A DNA stretch of 6,596 nt from NCBI GenBank assembly GCA_900313265.1, contig OMRN01000373.1, positions 1 to 6,596 of the forward strand. Reading direction: 5' to 3'. Of this stretch, positions 4,783 through 6,596 are shown one piece after another; the first letter of the stretch is position 1; each line of letters opens with the position of its first letter. The stretch comes from an uncultured Lachnospiraceae bacterium (lineage in GTDB: Bacteria > Bacillota > Clostridia > Lachnospirales > Lachnospiraceae). The position numbers were made by a program, and so were the translations under genes. Below the pieces are notes generated by a model that saw nothing but the letters and a program-made list of their open reading frames with translations, made no database searches and was not told where the DNA came from.

Positions 4783-6471
4783 GTGAAAACTCTTTTAAAA
4801 AACGGTTTTATCGTTCGTGTATTCACGGACGAAATCAGCAAACAGGATGTTCTTATCGAAGATGACCGTATCATCGGCGTGGGCGATTATTCTGACGAAA
4901 GTGTCGATTCCGTTCGAGACATGTCCGGAAAATTTATCTGCCCCGGCCTGATTGACGGTCATATTCATATTGAGAGCACGATGCTTCTTCCCGAAGAACT
5001 GGCAAAAGTTGTCGTTCCTCACGGGACAACCGCGATTGTAGCGGATCCGCATGAGATAGCCAATGTCTGCGGAACCGAAGGAATCGAATATATGTTAAAG
5101 GCAAGTGAAGGATTGCCGATGGATGTATTTTTCACGGCATCCTCCTGCGTTCCGGCCACTCCTTTTGATGAATCCGGTGCCGTTCTTTCGGCGGATGATT
5201 TAAGACCCTTATATGATAATCCGAGAGTTTTAGGACTTGCGGAAATGATGAATTATCCGGGTGTTCTTGCAGGGGATCCGGATATTTTAGCCAAAATAAA
5301 AGATGCCAAGAAGGCAGGAAAGGTGGTGGACGGTCATGCTCCGCTTCTTTCCGGAAAGAATCTTGACCGGTATGTGGCTGCCGGGGTAAATTCCGATCAT
5401 GAATGCTCAAACAATAAAGAGGCACTTGAAAAACTGAATGCCGGACAGTATATCATGATTCGAGAAGGAACGGCGGCAAAGAATCTTGCGAATCTGAAAA
5501 TGTTGTTTGAATATCCTTACAATTACCGCTGTCTGCTGGTTACGGATGACTGTCATCCGACGGATCTTTTAAACGCAGGGCATATCGATCATATTATCCG
5601 CCTGGCTTCTTCACTCGGAATAAATCCGGTGATTGCCATCCGTATGGCATCCCTTCAGGCGGCGCAGTATTTCCGCATTCCCGATACGGGAGCCGTTGCC
5701 CCGGGCTATATTGCAAATCTTACAATCGTGGATGAGTTAAAGAAGTTCCATGTGACAGATGTTTATTCACACGGAAAGTTAGTACTCCGAAACGGAAAAC
5801 TGGCGGAATTTGAGGCCCCGAAGGTTCCCATGGAACTTAAGAAAATGGTCCGGGAGTCGTTTCATGTGGAAAAACTGACCAGAGACGATTTTGTTTTGGA
5901 TGAAGAAAACGGTTTATGCCGTGTAATCGGTCTTGTTCCCGGGCAGATATTAACCAAAGAACTTCACGAAGAGATTTTCTTTGACCGCAACAGCGGAATC
6001 GATGTCAGCCGTGATATTTTAAAACTTGCCGTTATCGAAAGGCATAAAGGAACCGGACATAAAGGTATCGGTTTTATCAAAGGAATCGGGATGAAAGAGG
6101 GAGCGATTGCCTCAAGCGTATCCCATGATTCCCACAACATCATCGTGATCGGAACAAACGATAAGGATATGGCGTTTGCGGCAAACCGCATCATTGAGAT
6201 GGGCGGCGGAAACGTGGTCGTTAAAGGCGAAAAGGATATTGCCCGTATGGCACTTCCCATTGCCGGGTTAATGTCCGATTTCTCCGCAAAAGACACAGCC
6301 GGATTCAACGCAAGGGTCCGCAATGCGGTTTACGAACTCGGCACATCCATGGACGTGGAACCCTTCATGAACATGGCCTTCCTAAGCCTGCCGGTCATTC
6401 CGGCACTCAAAATGTCCACCGAAGGCCTCGTGGATGTCGCCAAATTTGAGCGCGTCTCCCTCAAGGTGTGA
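4783..6471 (+). CDS. ade: Adenine deaminase
   Basis: The 562-residue enzyme belongs to the amidohydrolase superfamily. It converts adenine to hypoxanthine and ammonia in cytoplasmic purine salvage. After a small beta domain comes GLIDGHIHIEST with the metal-binding His60 and His62, then HGTTAIVADPHEIANVCG (80-97). Further active-site motifs are DGHAP (His185), SDHECS (His206), REGTAAKNL (about 226-235) and TDDCHP (Asp255, Asp256, His258), so all metal and catalytic motifs are present. The C-terminal part holds the Ade-specific domain with GHKGIGFIKGIG and the VSHDSHN segment. The length is close to the 570-590 residues usual for the family, and the gene is complete. It starts with GTG, which may moderate expression. 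It lies 21 nt after the gre-like gene and is probably transcribed from the promoter at 3602-3630. The last 60 or so codons favour C-ending codons more than the rest. Confidence 0.96.
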   Translation: MKTLLKNGFIVRVFTDEISKQDVLIEDDRIIGVGDYSDESVDSVRDMSGKFICPGLIDGHIHIESTMLLPEELAKVVVPHGTTAIVADPHEIANVCGTEGIEYMLKASEGLPMDVFFTASSCVPATPFDESGAVLSADDLRPLYDNPRVLGLAEMMNYPGVLAGDPDILAKIKDAKKAGKVVDGHAPLLSGKNLDRYVAAGVNSDHECSNNKEALEKLNAGQYIMIREGTAAKNLANLKMLFEYPYNYRCLLVTDDCHPTDLLNAGHIDHIIRLASSLGINPVIAIRMASLQAAQYFRIPDTGAVAPGYIANLTIVDELKKFHVTDVYSHGKLVLRNGKLAEFEAPKVPMELKKMVRESFHVEKLTRDDFVLDEENGLCRVIGLVPGQILTKELHEEIFFDRNSGIDVSRDILKLAVIERHKGTGHKGIGFIKGIGMKEGAIASSVSHDSHNIIVIGTNDKDMAFAANRIIEMGGGNVVVKGEKDIARMALPIAGLMSDFSAKDTAGFNARVRNAVYELGTSMDVEPFMNMAFLSLPVIPALKMSTEGLVDVAKFERVSLKV

Positions 6472-6596
6472 GGGCTGCTTCGGTATAGTCTACTTTACCG
6501 AATACCCTGACGCATGTGCTTGAAAGTTCCCCCTCGGGGACGCACTCTCGGCTCGGTTGCCTCACGTAGCGGTACATAAGGTTCGAAAATACCGAA
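6458..6596. repeat. Chain of palindromes at the 3' end of ade, running to the window edge
   Basis: Three hairpins follow each other. CCCTCA/TGAGGG (6458-6463 with 6469-6474, 5-nt loop) spans the ade stop codon. TTCGGTA/TACCGAA (6479-6485 with 6496-6502, 10-nt loop) comes next. TCCCC/GGGGA (6528-6532 with 6536-6540) follows, with an outer GTGC/GCAC pair (6516-6519 with 6542-6545). TTCGGTAT (6479-6486) also pairs with ATACCGAA (6589-6596) at the window end, so the block can be closed by an 8-bp long-range stem. GACGCA occurs twice, 30 nt apart (6509, 6539). No T-tract follows the first hairpins, which argues against a plain intrinsic terminator. There is no coding frame of note. It could be a dispersed intergenic palindromic repeat or a structured RNA; it is cut off by the window edge. 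Confidence 0.5.

Noticed and set aside
6479..6502. Standard intrinsic terminator after ade
   Set aside because: The 7-bp stem is AT-containing with a 10-nt loop and is followed by AT-poor sequence without a T-run, so it does not meet the usual criteria. It is kept only as part of the palindrome chain.

Overview
The window looks like chromosomal DNA of a low-to-moderate GC Gram-positive anaerobe, most likely a Clostridia/Lachnospiraceae-type Bacillota. The signs are strong AGGAGG-like ribosome binding sites, a sigma-A-like promoter, a lipoprotein with LxxG heptad arrays next to an MMPL exporter, and a clostridial-style gene mix. The assignment is inferred from protein style and codon use, not from a marker gene. 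All genes are on the + strand and no mobile element, tRNA, rRNA or CRISPR array is visible.

Left block (1-3506): the 3' end of an MMPL/RND-family membrane transporter, cut by the window edge, is followed after 2 nt by a 900-residue predicted lipoprotein. The lipoprotein has an N-terminal globular domain and two long, perfectly phased L-x-x-G heptad arrays (22 and 20 units) separated by a mid domain with an acidic low-complexity linker. The two genes are almost certainly co-transcribed and translationally coupled. The best working idea is an envelope export or surface complex in which the lipoprotein works outside the membrane with the MMPL pump. A 12-bp hairpin at 3544-3583 probably ends this unit.

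Right block (3602-6471): a well-formed promoter (TTGCAA, 17 nt, TAAAAT) precedes three closely spaced genes: a six-helix DUF308/HdeD-like membrane protein built from three tandem helix pairs, a divergent GreA/GreB-type transcription elongation factor, and a full-length adenine deaminase (ade) that starts with GTG. Gaps of 36 and 21 nt suggest one operon. Why a transcript-cleavage factor, a small membrane protein and a purine-salvage enzyme are grouped is not obvious from the sequence.

Right edge (6458-6596): a chain of hairpins begins over the ade stop codon and runs to the window end. No T-tract follows them, so it resembles a structured intergenic or dispersed palindromic element more than a simple terminator. 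The most unusual items are the mirrored double heptad-array lipoprotein paired with the MMPL transporter, and this 3' hairpin chain.
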